A stretch of DNA of 64,000 nt from an uncultured Pseudodesulfovibrio sp. Lineage in GTDB: Bacteria > Desulfobacterota > Desulfovibrionia > Desulfovibrionales > Desulfovibrionaceae. Within the stretch, counting starts at the first letter, position 1; every line of letters starts with the position of its first letter. A model generated the notes under the pieces. It saw only the letters and a program-made list of their open reading frames with translations, ran no database searches and was not told the origin of the DNA. Below are positions 16,992 to 26,490 of the stretch, piece by piece. Both the position numbers and the translations under genes were made by a program. The stretch lies in the NCBI RefSeq assembly GCF_963675635.1, contig NZ_OY776488.1:347740-411739 (forward strand). Direction: 5' to 3'.

Positions 16992-19142
16992 ATGAACAAG
17001 GCAGCGAAATACGGTATCTTTTTCATAGGAACCTGCGCGGTTTTATTTGTTGTGGCCCTGTTGGTCTTCTCTTCCGTTGTCGATCCCAACGACTACAAGG
17101 ACCGCATCTCGCGGATTGTGCTTGAGGAAACAGGGCGTACCCTGACTTTCGATGGCGACCTCGCTCTATTACTATTCCCGAACCTTGGCATCAAAATGGG
17201 TGCGGTCAGCCTGAGTAACAACATTGACTTTGGCCCTGATCCAATGATTGAGGTTTCTTCAGCCACTGTCTCTGTTCGTGTTCTGCCTCTGCTGCTGGGC
17301 AAGGTGAAATTCGGCAAGCTCATTTTGGATGATCTGGTCCTTAATATGGGCCGTGCAGCTGATGGAACTACCAACTGGGCTGACATTGTTGGTCGTCAGG
17401 TGACAACTGGGACCGAGGCGTCAAATGATGAACCGTTTTCTTTGGAGGTGGAAGGTGTGTCCATTTCCAATGGCAGTATGCTGTGGGATGACCGGCAGAC
17501 AGCAACACGCTTTATACTTCGTGGCATTGATCTGACGACCGGAAAAATTGCGGAAGGTGCTCTTTTCCCTGTTAACGTATCATTGAAGTTCGAATGCTCC
17601 CAACCTGATGCGCGGGGGATCTTGAAGATATCGGGCAAGTCCTCCATGAATCTTGCAAACCGTGAATACGGTCATATGGATATGCAGCTGAGTTTGAACG
17701 CAGAGGGGAAATCCCTGCCCGGCGGTACAGTGGAAGCAAAGGCGGCTTTCAATTTCCTGGCCCTCGATTTTCACAAGGAACGCGCTCAGATTACCGGCTT
17801 GGATGTATCTGCCTACGGCGCGACAATTCATTTGGATGGGACACTTGAGGGGATAACAAATGAATTGAAAGCTGCGGCAGGTGTACTCACCATCGACCCG
17901 TTTGATGTGAAGAAAACCATGACTGCCATGGGAGAGAAACCGCTTGAAACGGCCGACTCGAAGGCTCTGACCAGCGTTGGCGGCATGGCTGAGTTCTCTT
18001 TTGTCCCGGGGCGAATTGAGGTGAAGACATTGAAAGCGGATGTGGATGACGCCCGCATTGTTGGCAGCGTGCGTGTAGATCGGGGTGATGTCCTGCCTAC
18101 CTGTTTTGGTCGTCTGGACGTGGGGACGTTGGATTTGGATAGATACCTCCCTCCAGAACATGAGACTCAAACCACAGTGTCAAAAGATGCCGTGACTTCT
18201 GGCGACTCTGATGATTTTGTATTTTCCGGTACTGTTCTTCGCCAGCTTGATTTGGACATTGAAGCCAATGTGGCTGAGTTGAAATTGGCTGGTGCGCGGT
18301 TTCAGGAGTTGACGGCACATCTTACAGCGCAGCAGGGGCTGGTTAAATTGTCGCCCGTTAGGGCAAAGGCTTACGGCGGTTCTGTTGCTTTGGATGCCAT
18401 TGTCTCGGCTGTCGAGAAGATACCGAAAACGGATGTCACCATGCAGGTCAAATCGCTGGATATCGGTGCGCTCAGTCGTGATATTGACGCGGATTCAAAA
18501 TATGCCGGTATCGCTGACTTTGACGCCACGCTTATGTGTCGGGGGGAACGGGTACGGACTATGCGCAACACCTTGAATGGCAAGGTTTCCTTTCATTTGG
18601 CCGACGGAGTGTTTCCTGGGGTGAATGTCGTAAAGATGGCGCGTGAGACTCACCGTCGTCAATCAAAAGATGGTAAGGTTGAAGGAGATAGGGCCGATTC
18701 TACCCGTTTCGGTGTCATTCAAGGGTCCGGGGTGATTGTTAACGGCGTTTTGAAAAATGATGATCTGGAAGTCATGGCCCCGGGGCTGCGAGCGAATGGG
18801 CATGGGGCAATTTCGTTGGTTAACAACAAAATAGATTATATGGTCAAAGCAAAGCTGGTGCCGCAGGCCAGTGGGCAGGGCGGCAAGTCTTCGGATGAGC
18901 TCTTTGGTGTTTTGGTGCCGATTCATGTGACCGGGACTGTGGATAATCCGCAGTACTGGGTGTCGGTGACAGAATATGTTAAGGCTTTGGGTGGAGCTGT
19001 TGTTGGTGTCGTCGGAAGCGTACTCGGCGGTGTGACCGGTGCTATCAAGGGCGTTGGTTCCGCCTTGGATGATAGTTGTTGTGAGGACCAGCCTGTAGGC
19101 AAGGATGCGCCTCAAAAGAAGAAGTTTCTGGGGATATTCTGA
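16992..19142 (+). CDS. AsmA-family protein
   Basis: A 716-residue envelope protein. Residues 5-29 form an N-terminal membrane anchor (IFFIGTCAVLFVVALLVF), followed by the AsmA N-terminal domain (DPNDYKDRISRIVLEETGRTLTF is diagnostic) and a long beta-rich region ending in the AsmA C-terminal module (SFHLADGVFPGVNVVKMA, NNKIDYMVKAKLV). AsmA proteins are inner-membrane bridge-like lipid transporters or outer-membrane biogenesis factors facing the periplasm. A Gly-rich segment and a Cys-Cys pair close the protein. It follows the MerR gene by 27 nt and converges on fliI. Confidence 0.9.
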   Translation: MNKAAKYGIFFIGTCAVLFVVALLVFSSVVDPNDYKDRISRIVLEETGRTLTFDGDLALLLFPNLGIKMGAVSLSNNIDFGPDPMIEVSSATVSVRVLPLLLGKVKFGKLILDDLVLNMGRAADGTTNWADIVGRQVTTGTEASNDEPFSLEVEGVSISNGSMLWDDRQTATRFILRGIDLTTGKIAEGALFPVNVSLKFECSQPDARGILKISGKSSMNLANREYGHMDMQLSLNAEGKSLPGGTVEAKAAFNFLALDFHKERAQITGLDVSAYGATIHLDGTLEGITNELKAAAGVLTIDPFDVKKTMTAMGEKPLETADSKALTSVGGMAEFSFVPGRIEVKTLKADVDDARIVGSVRVDRGDVLPTCFGRLDVGTLDLDRYLPPEHETQTTVSKDAVTSGDSDDFVFSGTVLRQLDLDIEANVAELKLAGARFQELTAHLTAQQGLVKLSPVRAKAYGGSVALDAIVSAVEKIPKTDVTMQVKSLDIGALSRDIDADSKYAGIADFDATLMCRGERVRTMRNTLNGKVSFHLADGVFPGVNVVKMARETHRRQSKDGKVEGDRADSTRFGVIQGSGVIVNGVLKNDDLEVMAPGLRANGHGAISLVNNKIDYMVKAKLVPQASGQGGKSSDELFGVLVPIHVTGTVDNPQYWVSVTEYVKALGGAVVGVVGSVLGGVTGAIKGVGSALDDSCCEDQPVGKDAPQKKKFLGIF

Positions 19143-19178
19143 TCTGCGTGTGCTTATTCCGTTCTGTGAGCCGGGAAA

Positions 19179-20504
19179 CTACTGAGCCGGTTTTCCGCCA
19201 CTTCCACTGACCAGTTCGTGCATGGTCTTGAATGCACTTGCCAGGGATTCTTGTTCCGTCACCAGTTGCCGCAGAAACTGATTGATCGGACCGACCATGG
19301 CAATCGCCTTGTCCACTTCTGCGTTGGCGCCTTTCTGATACGCGCCGATATTCACCATATCTTCTACTTTTTTGAATGTCGCCATATGCCGCAGCAGGGT
19401 GCGACCATCGGCCTGAACTTCCTTGGTGGTGATGTCGCTTCGCAGACGGCTGATGGATTTGAGCACATCAATAGCTGGGTAGTGGCCGAGGTCTGCCAAT
19501 TCGCGTGTCAGGACGATGTGACCGTCAAGAATGGAACGGGTGGAGTCGGCAATGGGTTCGGTGAAATCGTCGCCGTCAACGAGCACGGTGTAGATGCCGG
19601 TGATGGAACCTTTCCGGCTTTTGCCTGCGCGTTCCAGAAGCTGGGGGAGGTGGGCGAAAACGCTTGGTGTATAGCCGCCTCGGGTCGGCGGTTCGCCTGC
19701 GGCCAGTCCGACTTCTCGGCCTGCCATGGCAAAACGGGTCACCGAGTCCATCATAAGAAGAACGTCCTTGCCCTGGTCACGGAAAAATTCTGCTACAGCC
19801 GTGGCTGCGTAGGCCGCCCGCATACGAATAAGCGGACTTTTGTCAGAGGTTGCCACAACCAGGACACTGCGGGCCATGCCTTCAGGCCCAAGGTCGCGCT
19901 CCATGAATTCCACGACTTCCCTGCCGCGTTCGCCCACCAGGGCGATGACATTGATGTCTGCTTTTGTATAGCGGGCCATCATACCGAGTGTTGTGGATTT
20001 GCCGACGCCGGAACCGGCCATGATGCCCACGCGCTGGCCTTTGCCAAGGGTGAGCAGAGAATTGACAGATCGGATGCCCACATCAAGCGGTTCGTTGATA
20101 CGGGGGCGTTCCAGCGGGTTTGGTGGTTCGCGGTGCAGTGGGGCAAACGTGTCTGCATTGATGACACCCTTGCCGTCCATTGGCTCGCCAAAGGCATCTA
20201 CTGCGCGACCAAGCATGGCATTGCCTACAGGGATGTGTGGCGGGGTGGCTGCGTTCTGGATGAGCGAACCGGGACCGATGCCTCGCATGTCCGAGTAGGG
20301 CATGAACAGACAGGCGCCGTCTCGGAAACCGACCACTTCTGCGGGGATGGGTTTGCTTCCTGGCGGCATGAGATAACAGACGGATCCGAGCGGAGCCTTG
20401 ATGCCGTGACCTTCGGCAATGAGGCCGACCACCTTGGTCACCTTGCCAAAAGTCTGACAGGGATCGAGGTCTTCAAGCAATCCGAGTCTCGATTCCTGAG
20501 TCAT
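19179..20504 (-). CDS. fliI: Flagellar protein export ATPase FliI
   Basis: A 441-residue F1-beta-like ATPase of the flagellar type III export apparatus. Walker A is GSGVGKSTT within GIMAGSGVGKSTTLGMM, Walker B lies at DVLLMMDSVTRFA, and GEPPTRGGYTPSVFAHLP is characteristic. It energises unfolding and export of rod, hook and filament subunits together with FliH. It is the last gene of the flgB-fliI run; no fliJ follows before the convergent asmA. Confidence 0.97.
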   Translation of the reverse strand: MTQESRLGLLEDLDPCQTFGKVTKVVGLIAEGHGIKAPLGSVCYLMPPGSKPIPAEVVGFRDGACLFMPYSDMRGIGPGSLIQNAATPPHIPVGNAMLGRAVDAFGEPMDGKGVINADTFAPLHREPPNPLERPRINEPLDVGIRSVNSLLTLGKGQRVGIMAGSGVGKSTTLGMMARYTKADINVIALVGERGREVVEFMERDLGPEGMARSVLVVATSDKSPLIRMRAAYAATAVAEFFRDQGKDVLLMMDSVTRFAMAGREVGLAAGEPPTRGGYTPSVFAHLPQLLERAGKSRKGSITGIYTVLVDGDDFTEPIADSTRSILDGHIVLTRELADLGHYPAIDVLKSISRLRSDITTKEVQADGRTLLRHMATFKKVEDMVNIGAYQKGANAEVDKAIAMVGPINQFLRQLVTEQESLASAFKTMHELVSGSGGKPAQ

Positions 20505-20507
20505 GAA

Positions 20508-21263
20508 TTACCCTTCGCTGTCACCGGCAGTGATCTGCGCGGCCAGTTGGTCAAAAATCGGTTCAACACTTTGCCAGCGGGTGTCGATGGTATTGTCCAC
20601 CTTGCCGCCGGCCCCTTCGATAACCACACCGCCGGATTCAATCGAGGCATCACCTTTGACGGACCAGTATTCGAGGGATGGGTTGCGATCCTGTATTGTA
20701 TGAAGATATTCTTCAAGACCAACGATGTCGTCCGGGTGGCATTTGATGGTAAGTTGGCGTTGTGATTCGATCCGTTCAAGTGCCTCACGCATTAATGCTT
20801 CAAGTGAGGCCATGCGCTTTTCATCCAGTTCTACCTTGAGTGTCTTCTCGACAGCCAACCTGATAAGGTTGAGTATGTCTTGACGGCGTTCCTCGAAAAG
20901 AGTGGCACCATGCGCACCGAGCTTTGCGAGCAGGGCTTCACCCTGCGTCGAAACTTCCTGAATATGATGGTTTATATCTTCCTGGGCCAGGGCCAAACCT
21001 TCGGCGTAACCTTCGTGCCGGGCAGTGGCTCTGAGGGCTTCTGCCTCCAATTCAGCCAATACTTTTATTTCTTTGGCTGCTTCCATGGCCTTTTTTTTGA
21101 CGCGGTCGAGATATTCCTCGTTGGTGGCGTCATCCCAGAGGAGTTGCCGTTTGCCTTCGAGTTCCTGAATGGTCACCTGATCCGGACCCGGAGAGTCCAT
21201 GCCGATGATCACCTTGCCCGTCAAATGCGGACTGTTGGCATGCGCGCTTTTAGATAAAGACAT
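20508..21263 (-). CDS. fliH: Flagellar export regulator FliH
   Basis: A 251-residue protein that binds and restrains FliI and links it to the C ring. A long central Ala/Glu-rich coiled coil (about 55-130) precedes the conserved C-terminal domain (LNLIRLAVEKTLKVEL and ISLIESGGVVIEGAGGKVD-like: ASIESGGVVIEG). The upstream GTG at 21272 is possible, but ATG 21263 has GAGG at good spacing. It overlaps the fliG stop and lies 3 nt from fliI. Confidence 0.9.
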   Translation of the reverse strand: MSLSKSAHANSPHLTGKVIIGMDSPGPDQVTIQELEGKRQLLWDDATNEEYLDRVKKKAMEAAKEIKVLAELEAEALRATARHEGYAEGLALAQEDINHHIQEVSTQGEALLAKLGAHGATLFEERRQDILNLIRLAVEKTLKVELDEKRMASLEALMREALERIESQRQLTIKCHPDDIVGLEEYLHTIQDRNPSLEYWSVKGDASIESGGVVIEGAGGKVDNTIDTRWQSVEPIFDQLAAQITAGDSEG

Positions 21264-22248
21264 CACTGCCACCTCGGCTGATAACGATCTTGCCCTCGTC
21301 TTCCAGACGGCGGACGGTCTTGACGATAGACTGCTGTGCAGCTTCGACTTCGGACAGCTTCTTGGGCGGCATGATTTCCAGGTCTTCCTTGATCATTGCG
21401 GAAGCGCGTTCCGACAGGTTCTTGAAGAACTTGTCGCGCAGGTCTTCTGATGCGCCCTTGAGTGCCACTGTGAGGTCTTCGTTGGAGACCTCTTTGAGCA
21501 GTTCGCGGATGGCGATATCGTCCACACCCTTGACGTCTTCGAAAACGAACATGAGGTTGCGGATGTCTTCTGCCATCTGGGTGGATTCCTCTTCGATCTC
21601 GGAGAGAACTTCTTCCTCGGTGTTGCGGTCCACTGCGTTGAGAATTTCTGCCACGGAATTGACGCCGCCGACCTTCTTGCCTTCCTTGCCGCCCATGGCG
21701 ATAAGCTGGCTCTGCAGGACCTTGTCCACTTCCATGAGCATCTCCTCGGCCACGGCTTCGAGCTTTGCCAGGCGCATGAGCACCTCGGCGCGAACGCCTG
21801 CCGGGAGGTTCTGGATGAGTTCGGCAGCCTGATCCGGGTGCAGATGCCCGAGAATGAGTGCCAATGTCTGGGGATGCTCGTTTCTCAGAATCTGTGCCAG
21901 GATACGCGGACTGACGTTTTCCAGTTCCTGGAAAGGCGTGGGGCCGGTATCCAGGTCAAGGGAATCCATAATGTATTTAGCAGTTTCCGCATCCAGAGAT
22001 TTGGTCAGGAGACGTTTGACCTGTTCAGGTCCACCCACCAGAAGTTCAGCGCCGTAGGCCAGAGCCTCGTTGTACTCCTTGAGCACGTCGAGCACTTCCT
22101 CCTTGGGTACGGAATCGGTATCGAGCATAGCCTTTGACACGGCCGCGATCTCGTTGCGCTCCATCCGCTTGAATACTTCTGCCGTGAACTTTTCGCCAAG
22201 GGCGAGCAGTACGATGGCCGTTTTCTGGGGTCCGGAGAAGTCTGCCAT
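21250..22248 (-). CDS. fliG: Flagellar motor switch protein FliG
   Basis: A 332-residue C-ring protein that couples stator ion flow to rotation. The N-terminal domain binds FliF; the middle domain carries the EHPQT motif (NEHPQTLALILGHL); the C-terminal charged helix that meets MotA is seen as SERASAMIKEDLEIM. Length is standard. It overlaps fliH by 14 nt and follows fliF by 3 nt. Confidence 0.97.
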   Translation of the reverse strand: MADFSGPQKTAIVLLALGEKFTAEVFKRMERNEIAAVSKAMLDTDSVPKEEVLDVLKEYNEALAYGAELLVGGPEQVKRLLTKSLDAETAKYIMDSLDLDTGPTPFQELENVSPRILAQILRNEHPQTLALILGHLHPDQAAELIQNLPAGVRAEVLMRLAKLEAVAEEMLMEVDKVLQSQLIAMGGKEGKKVGGVNSVAEILNAVDRNTEEEVLSEIEEESTQMAEDIRNLMFVFEDVKGVDDIAIRELLKEVSNEDLTVALKGASEDLRDKFFKNLSERASAMIKEDLEIMPPKKLSEVEAAQQSIVKTVRRLEDEGKIVISRGGSDVFI

Positions 22249-22251
22249 GGT

Positions 22252-23847
22252 CTATGCCTCCTGGGTAAGCCAGGTTTTGAGCAGATGAACTGCCTGGTCA
22301 AGATTGTCGTCGGACAACTGGATAGCGTGATTCTTCGCATTTTCCAAGCGCCGAGTTGTATCCATGGCCTCTTCGTCGATGTCCTCTTCTTCGAGGGCCA
22401 GACGTTCAGATCCGGGCAGACCTGCCATTTCCTCGATTTCCTGTTCGGCAACACGGGGCCGAATCAGGGCCATGATTACCGGACGGACGACCAGAATGAG
22501 GAAGAGGAAGATCAACAGGCCGTTCAGGAATGGCTTACCCAAACGCTGTGCGTATTCGAGCATGGTCCGTGTCAGGGAGTCGCTGCCAAACAGTTCCGGC
22601 TCACCGAAGGAGATGTTGCTGACTTCGATAGTGTCACCGCGGGCTTCATCGAATCCGACGGCGTTGGAAATCAGGGTCTGGATGCGGGCGAGTTCTTCGG
22701 CTGAGCGCGGGGTGTATGTAGATTCACCTGTTTCAGCGTTTGTCTCCCATGTTCCATCTACGATAACCGCAACGGTCAGTCGTTTCAACTCCCCGACGGG
22801 AGTTACGATATTTTCTTCCTGCTTGTTGATTTCGAAGTTGGTTGTTCTGGTTTCACGGGTGGAATCCTGGGTTGTCCGTGTACCGGAGAAACCATCGCCA
22901 CGGAAGTTGGCATCAGGCTCGCCACCAGCGAGTGATGCGGCGCCGGCAGTGGATTCTTCGCTCCGAGTTTCAGAGCGGACAACCGCACCATCCGGGTCGT
23001 AGACTTCCTTGCGCACCGTGCGCTGGCTGAAATCGAGATCGGCGTTGACGCGGGCAATAACCTTGTCCGGGCCGACAGCCGGGCCGAGTAGTTCGATGAT
23101 GCGGCGTTGCATATGGGCTTCAACGTCAGCCTTGTGCAGCATCTGCGCGCTGGACAGGGACAGACCGGAGGATTCGTCGCTCGGCGTATAAAGGGGCCGG
23201 CCCTTCATGTCTGTGACGGTGATGTATTTTGGGTCCAGGCCTTCTACGGCCATGGAAACGAGATTGACAATTCCCTGTGTTTCTTCGGAGCCGAGCTTGC
23301 CTTCATCCTTCAACTGAAGGACAATGGATGCTGATGGTGCGACCTGATCTTCAATGAACAGAGATTTCTGCGGAATGACAAGGTGAACACGGGCCTTGAG
23401 CACCATGGGAAATTCGGTGATAGTGCGGGCGAGTTCGCCCTGGAGAGCACGCTGGTAATTGATATGCTGGACGAAGTCGGTCTGTCCGATCTGGACTTCA
23501 TCGAAAATTTCAAAGCCGATGCCCTGACCGTGCAGGTTGCCTTCACCGGCAACTTTGAGCCTGAGTTCGTATACGCGATCAACAGGAACCAAGATTGTCT
23601 TGCCGTTGTTCTCAAGGACATACTTTTCCTTGGCTGCCTGCAGCATCCCAACGACCCTGGACGCATCCTCGGGGTAGAGATTGGTCATCAGAATCCGGTA
23701 GTCCGGTTTGTTCATCCAGTAGATCATGAGCGCAAAGGCAATAACCACTGACACGGACAGACCGGTGATGAGAATACGTTGGGACATGGAACGATCTGTC
23801 CAGAGCCCATGAATCTTAGACCAATATTCGGCGACGAACGGAGGCAT
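22252..23847 (-). CDS. fliF: Flagellar MS-ring protein FliF
   Basis: A 531-residue inner-membrane ring protein. There are two membrane segments (about 24-43 and 448-468), with the periplasmic YscJ/FliF-type ring-building motifs between (NKPDYRILMTNLYPEDASRVV, ARVHLVIPQKSLFIEDQ, ASIVLQLK) and the cytoplasmic FliG-binding tail at the C-terminus. Length and order are normal. Confidence 0.97.
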   Translation of the reverse strand: MPPFVAEYWSKIHGLWTDRSMSQRILITGLSVSVVIAFALMIYWMNKPDYRILMTNLYPEDASRVVGMLQAAKEKYVLENNGKTILVPVDRVYELRLKVAGEGNLHGQGIGFEIFDEVQIGQTDFVQHINYQRALQGELARTITEFPMVLKARVHLVIPQKSLFIEDQVAPSASIVLQLKDEGKLGSEETQGIVNLVSMAVEGLDPKYITVTDMKGRPLYTPSDESSGLSLSSAQMLHKADVEAHMQRRIIELLGPAVGPDKVIARVNADLDFSQRTVRKEVYDPDGAVVRSETRSEESTAGAASLAGGEPDANFRGDGFSGTRTTQDSTRETRTTNFEINKQEENIVTPVGELKRLTVAVIVDGTWETNAETGESTYTPRSAEELARIQTLISNAVGFDEARGDTIEVSNISFGEPELFGSDSLTRTMLEYAQRLGKPFLNGLLIFLFLILVVRPVIMALIRPRVAEQEIEEMAGLPGSERLALEEEDIDEEAMDTTRRLENAKNHAIQLSDDNLDQAVHLLKTWLTQEA

Positions 23848-23901
23848 TTTCTCTCTCCCGCAGATTGAACGTTTCGCGTTTTATCTTAGTTGATGCGAGC
23901 C

Positions 23902-24231
23902 TTAGAAAGGCATCTGCATGATTTCTTTGTAAGACTGCATGATCTTGCTGCGCACTGCACCGGTCATCTGAATGGCCATACTGGCTTTCTGCATGGAGAT
24001 CATCAATTCATGCACATTCTGGGCTTTTCCGGTTGCGAATTCCTCGATCATCGTCGTTTTGGTTGCTTGAAGCTCATTGACCTTGTTCAGGGAGTTTTTC
24101 AGTGTGTCATTGAACCCCTGGACCGGTTCTTGAGGTTTTTTCAGACTGTCTGCAACTTTGGTGTTGATAGCCTTGCTACGGTTGCCCATAGCACTCTGAT
24201 ATGCATTGATTGCGACGCTTTTGACGACCAT
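23902..24231 (-). CDS. fliE: Flagellar hook-basal body protein FliE
   Basis: A 109-residue rod/MS-ring junction protein. The conserved C-terminal half is clear (ALQATKTTMIEEFATG-like and ISMQKASMAIQMTGAVRSKIMQSYKEIMQMPF). AAGGAG lies 8 nt before the ATG. It sits in the standard flgB-flgC-fliE order. Confidence 0.95.
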   Translation of the reverse strand: MVVKSVAINAYQSAMGNRSKAINTKVADSLKKPQEPVQGFNDTLKNSLNKVNELQATKTTMIEEFATGKAQNVHELMISMQKASMAIQMTGAVRSKIMQSYKEIMQMPF

Positions 24232-24250
24232 CTTTCTTTCTCCTTAGGGC

Positions 24251-24691
24251 TTAGCCCATGCCTATCATCAGGGCTTTCTGGAACATACGCTTGGCGGCCT
24301 GGATGGTCTGCACGTTGGCTTCATATCCTCGCATTGCCTGCATCATGTTGGTCATTTCCTCGACAACGTTGATGTCAGGGTAGGTGACATATCCCTGGTC
24401 ATTGGCATCCGGGTGATGCGGTTCGAAAACTTGTTTGAATGGACGTTGGTCCGCTGTTACGCCGAGAACTTTGACGCCGTGCAGGTCCCGGTTGAGCTGG
24501 TCGTGCATTTCCTGGGCGAAAGGGGAGTACACGGGTGTGGACTCGAAAGACACGGACTTACGCTGGTAAGGGCCACCGTCTTCAGTCTTGGTGGTCCTGA
24601 TATTGGCCATGTTCATTGAGATGACATTCAGCTGGGCACGCTGGGCCTTGAGGCCGGATGCGCTGATGTCCATTGCTGTCATGAAATCCAT
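24251..24691 (-). CDS. flgC: Flagellar basal-body rod protein FlgC
   Basis: A 146-residue proximal rod protein: N-terminal rod motif ISASGLKAQRAQLNVISMNMAN, the GVKV-type segment (HGVKVLGV) and the C-terminal ATRGYEANV equivalent (MMQAMRGYEANVQTIQAAKRM). Its start lies 1 nt after the flgB stop. Confidence 0.96.
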   Translation of the reverse strand: MDFMTAMDISASGLKAQRAQLNVISMNMANIRTTKTEDGGPYQRKSVSFESTPVYSPFAQEMHDQLNRDLHGVKVLGVTADQRPFKQVFEPHHPDANDQGYVTYPDINVVEEMTNMMQAMRGYEANVQTIQAAKRMFQKALMIGMG

Positions 24692-24692
24692 A

Positions 24693-25103
24693 TTATTTCG
24701 CTCCGTCCATTATGACTTTGCCCATGCCTGTAAAATTCTTTTTGATGATCATGGCAAGTGCGTTGTACATCATGGTGTTTTTGGCATTGGTTGCCATTTC
24801 CTTATCCAGATCAACCGAATCCTGACCGTATATCTCCCTGGCCTTGAAATCTTGCAGGCCATCGCCGGAAAATCCGTTAGGATTGAATGTTGAAGGAAGG
24901 TGCGCTTGGGAGGTGCGGGTCATCTTGCCCAGGCCGTCCTGATTGAGTGCTTTTTGCAGCTTATCCTCAAATTCAATGGACCGCGCTTTGTATCCCGGCG
25001 TGTTAATGTTGGCGATGTTGCCCGTGACGATATTTTGACGTTGCAGTCGAAGGTCCATGACCTTCCCCGTCAATTGAATGTGTCGTCCGAAAAGCTCTCT
25101 CAT
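24693..25103 (-). CDS. flgB: Flagellar basal-body rod protein FlgB
   Basis: A 136-residue proximal rod protein with RQNIVTGNIANINTPGYKARSIEFEDKL near residue 20. A longer reading up to 25286 exists, but ATG 25103 has AGGAGG at 8 nt and gives the standard N-terminus. It is the first gene of the seven-gene flagellar operon and lies about 80 nt from a sigma-54 promoter. Confidence 0.95.
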   Translation of the reverse strand: MRELFGRHIQLTGKVMDLRLQRQNIVTGNIANINTPGYKARSIEFEDKLQKALNQDGLGKMTRTSQAHLPSTFNPNGFSGDGLQDFKAREIYGQDSVDLDKEMATNAKNTMMYNALAMIIKKNFTGMGKVIMDGAK

Positions 25104-25181
25104 GCCTTGATCCTCCTGCATTCGCTGCGATGTTCGACTTCCTGACAGGCATGTTTTTCCGTCAGGTTCGCAGAAGGTTAA

Positions 25182-25196
25182 GCAACTCTCGTTCCA
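25182..25196 (-). promoter_or_regulatory. Sigma-54 promoter for the flgB-fliI operon
   Basis: On the minus strand the sequence reads TGGAACGAGAGTTGC, with GG and GC exactly 10 nt apart as required at -24/-12. Predicted transcription start is near 25171, about 70 nt before flgB. Basal-body operons in many Deltaproteobacteria depend on sigma-54. Confidence 0.8.
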
Positions 25197-25442
25197 AATA
25201 AATAACATCTTGAAATAAATGAATAATAATTGTAGTTCAGATTTTCTACGAATCAGCATGCTGTCTGCTCGAGGTGTAAGCGTCATTTTTAATGATGAAT
25301 ATGAGGGCAGAATCTTCCGTATTTATGCTGACTCGGTTCCTCGCGATAGAGAGTTGAGTGCTGTGGAATGCATAAAAAGATCTTTATTATTAGCGTGTTG
25401 AATGTTCTAATCGATATGCTTCTGTCTGGGAATATTTGGCTT

Positions 25443-25457
25443 TGGCATGGCCATTGC
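25443..25457 (+). promoter_or_regulatory. Sigma-54 promoter for the TPR gene
   Basis: TGGCATGGCCATTGC matches the -24/-12 consensus (TGGCAC-N5-TTGC) with GG-N10-GC spacing. Start is predicted near 25469, with the TPR gene beginning at 25537. The 25104-25536 interval otherwise holds only weak readings, such as 25219-25401, with no ribosome-binding site. Confidence 0.78.
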
Positions 25458-25536
25458 TAGGTTTAGTGCGGTCAACTGTGACCGTGGAGATTTTTTCAAC
25501 CCGGCTTCCGGGTAAAGGAGAAATGGAGGGGACATT

Positions 25537-26100
25537 ATGAGTGGTCATCTGGATTACGAAATCAACAAAGAACTCGGTGAATGCTACCTGTTTATGGGTG
25601 AGCTCGACAAAGCTGAAGAGTATTACAAGAAAGCTGTCAGTTCCAATGGCATTCATCCTGACCCGTATCTCGGCCTGGCGACGGTTGCCGTTCAGCGCGG
25701 CCAACTGGAAGACGCCATGGTTATGTATGAGAAGGCCCATAAAATTGAGCCTTCCGACAAAAGTCTTTCCGGGATTGGGCTCATTCGGCTGGAAAACGGT
25801 GAAACTGAGGAAGCATATTCCCTTTTCACTGAAGCCATAACCCTGAATCCCGAAAACATGGTGGCCCTGTTCAGTCTGATCAGGCTCGGCCATGAACTGG
25901 ACCGTTTGGATGATATTATTCCACACCTCGAAGCCTACCTTGAGATTGATCCTGACAAACATGAAGTGCGGTATTCCCTGGCGGGAAGCCTTGTCTGTCT
26001 CGATCAAAAAGATGCGGCTCGGGCACAGCTTGAGATTATTCTCGAAGCCAACCCGAATCATGAAGCCGCCAAGGAAATGCTCGAGCAGTTCCAGTCCTAA
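25537..26100 (+). CDS. TPR-repeat protein, sigma-54-linked
   Basis: A 187-residue soluble protein of about five TPR units (INKELGECYLFMGELDKAEE, PYLGLATVAVQRGQLEDAM, SGIGLIRLENGETEEAYSLF, HEVRYSLAGSLVCLDQKDAA). GGAG precedes the ATG. It is divergent from the flagellar operon and has its own sigma-54 promoter, so it may be made together with the flagellum. No further domain is visible. Confidence 0.85.
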   Translation: MSGHLDYEINKELGECYLFMGELDKAEEYYKKAVSSNGIHPDPYLGLATVAVQRGQLEDAMVMYEKAHKIEPSDKSLSGIGLIRLENGETEEAYSLFTEAITLNPENMVALFSLIRLGHELDRLDDIIPHLEAYLEIDPDKHEVRYSLAGSLVCLDQKDAARAQLEIILEANPNHEAAKEMLEQFQS

Positions 26101-26490
26101 CCACGGTCTCCCCTCCCCGTTGGTTTCCCGCTCTGTTTACTTCGGTAGATGGAGCGGGGAGCCAGCCTCTGAGGACAACCGTCTATACGCACACGGCTGG
26201 TGTGTCGCTTCCAAAAGCCTGAACCTCGCGTAACTTACTACGCGTTGGTCTTATGGTTTTCCTGTGAACGGTGTTCCGCTGTTTCTGCTTAATCGGCACG
26301 TCGCTTTGCATACGCGTACTCTTATTCGGATGAGATAGAGTCTCCTTGTCTGGAGGTGATATTTTTACAGTGTAAAAGGCGTGTTTTTTGGCGTTCTGTA
26401 GCCTTTTCCTCGACTTCTTGCTGCCTCTATTTACTTGCCTTTGCGGCGTGAATCTGGCACAGCCTCTCAAAACATGAAGAGAGGTCTGTG
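26101..26490. other. Intergenic stretch with no supported gene
   Basis: 390 nt lie between the TPR gene and the IMP cyclohydrolase gene. A hairpin CCCGCTC...GAGCGGG (26128-26158) could end the TPR transcript although no T-run follows; small palindromes CGCGTA...TACGCG and TTTTACAGTGTAAAA are also present. Short readings here lack start signals. A small RNA cannot be excluded. Confidence 0.4.

Noticed and set aside
19218-20765. A 515-codon plus-strand frame over fliI
   Set aside because: fliI on the other strand has every conserved motif; the antisense frame has none.
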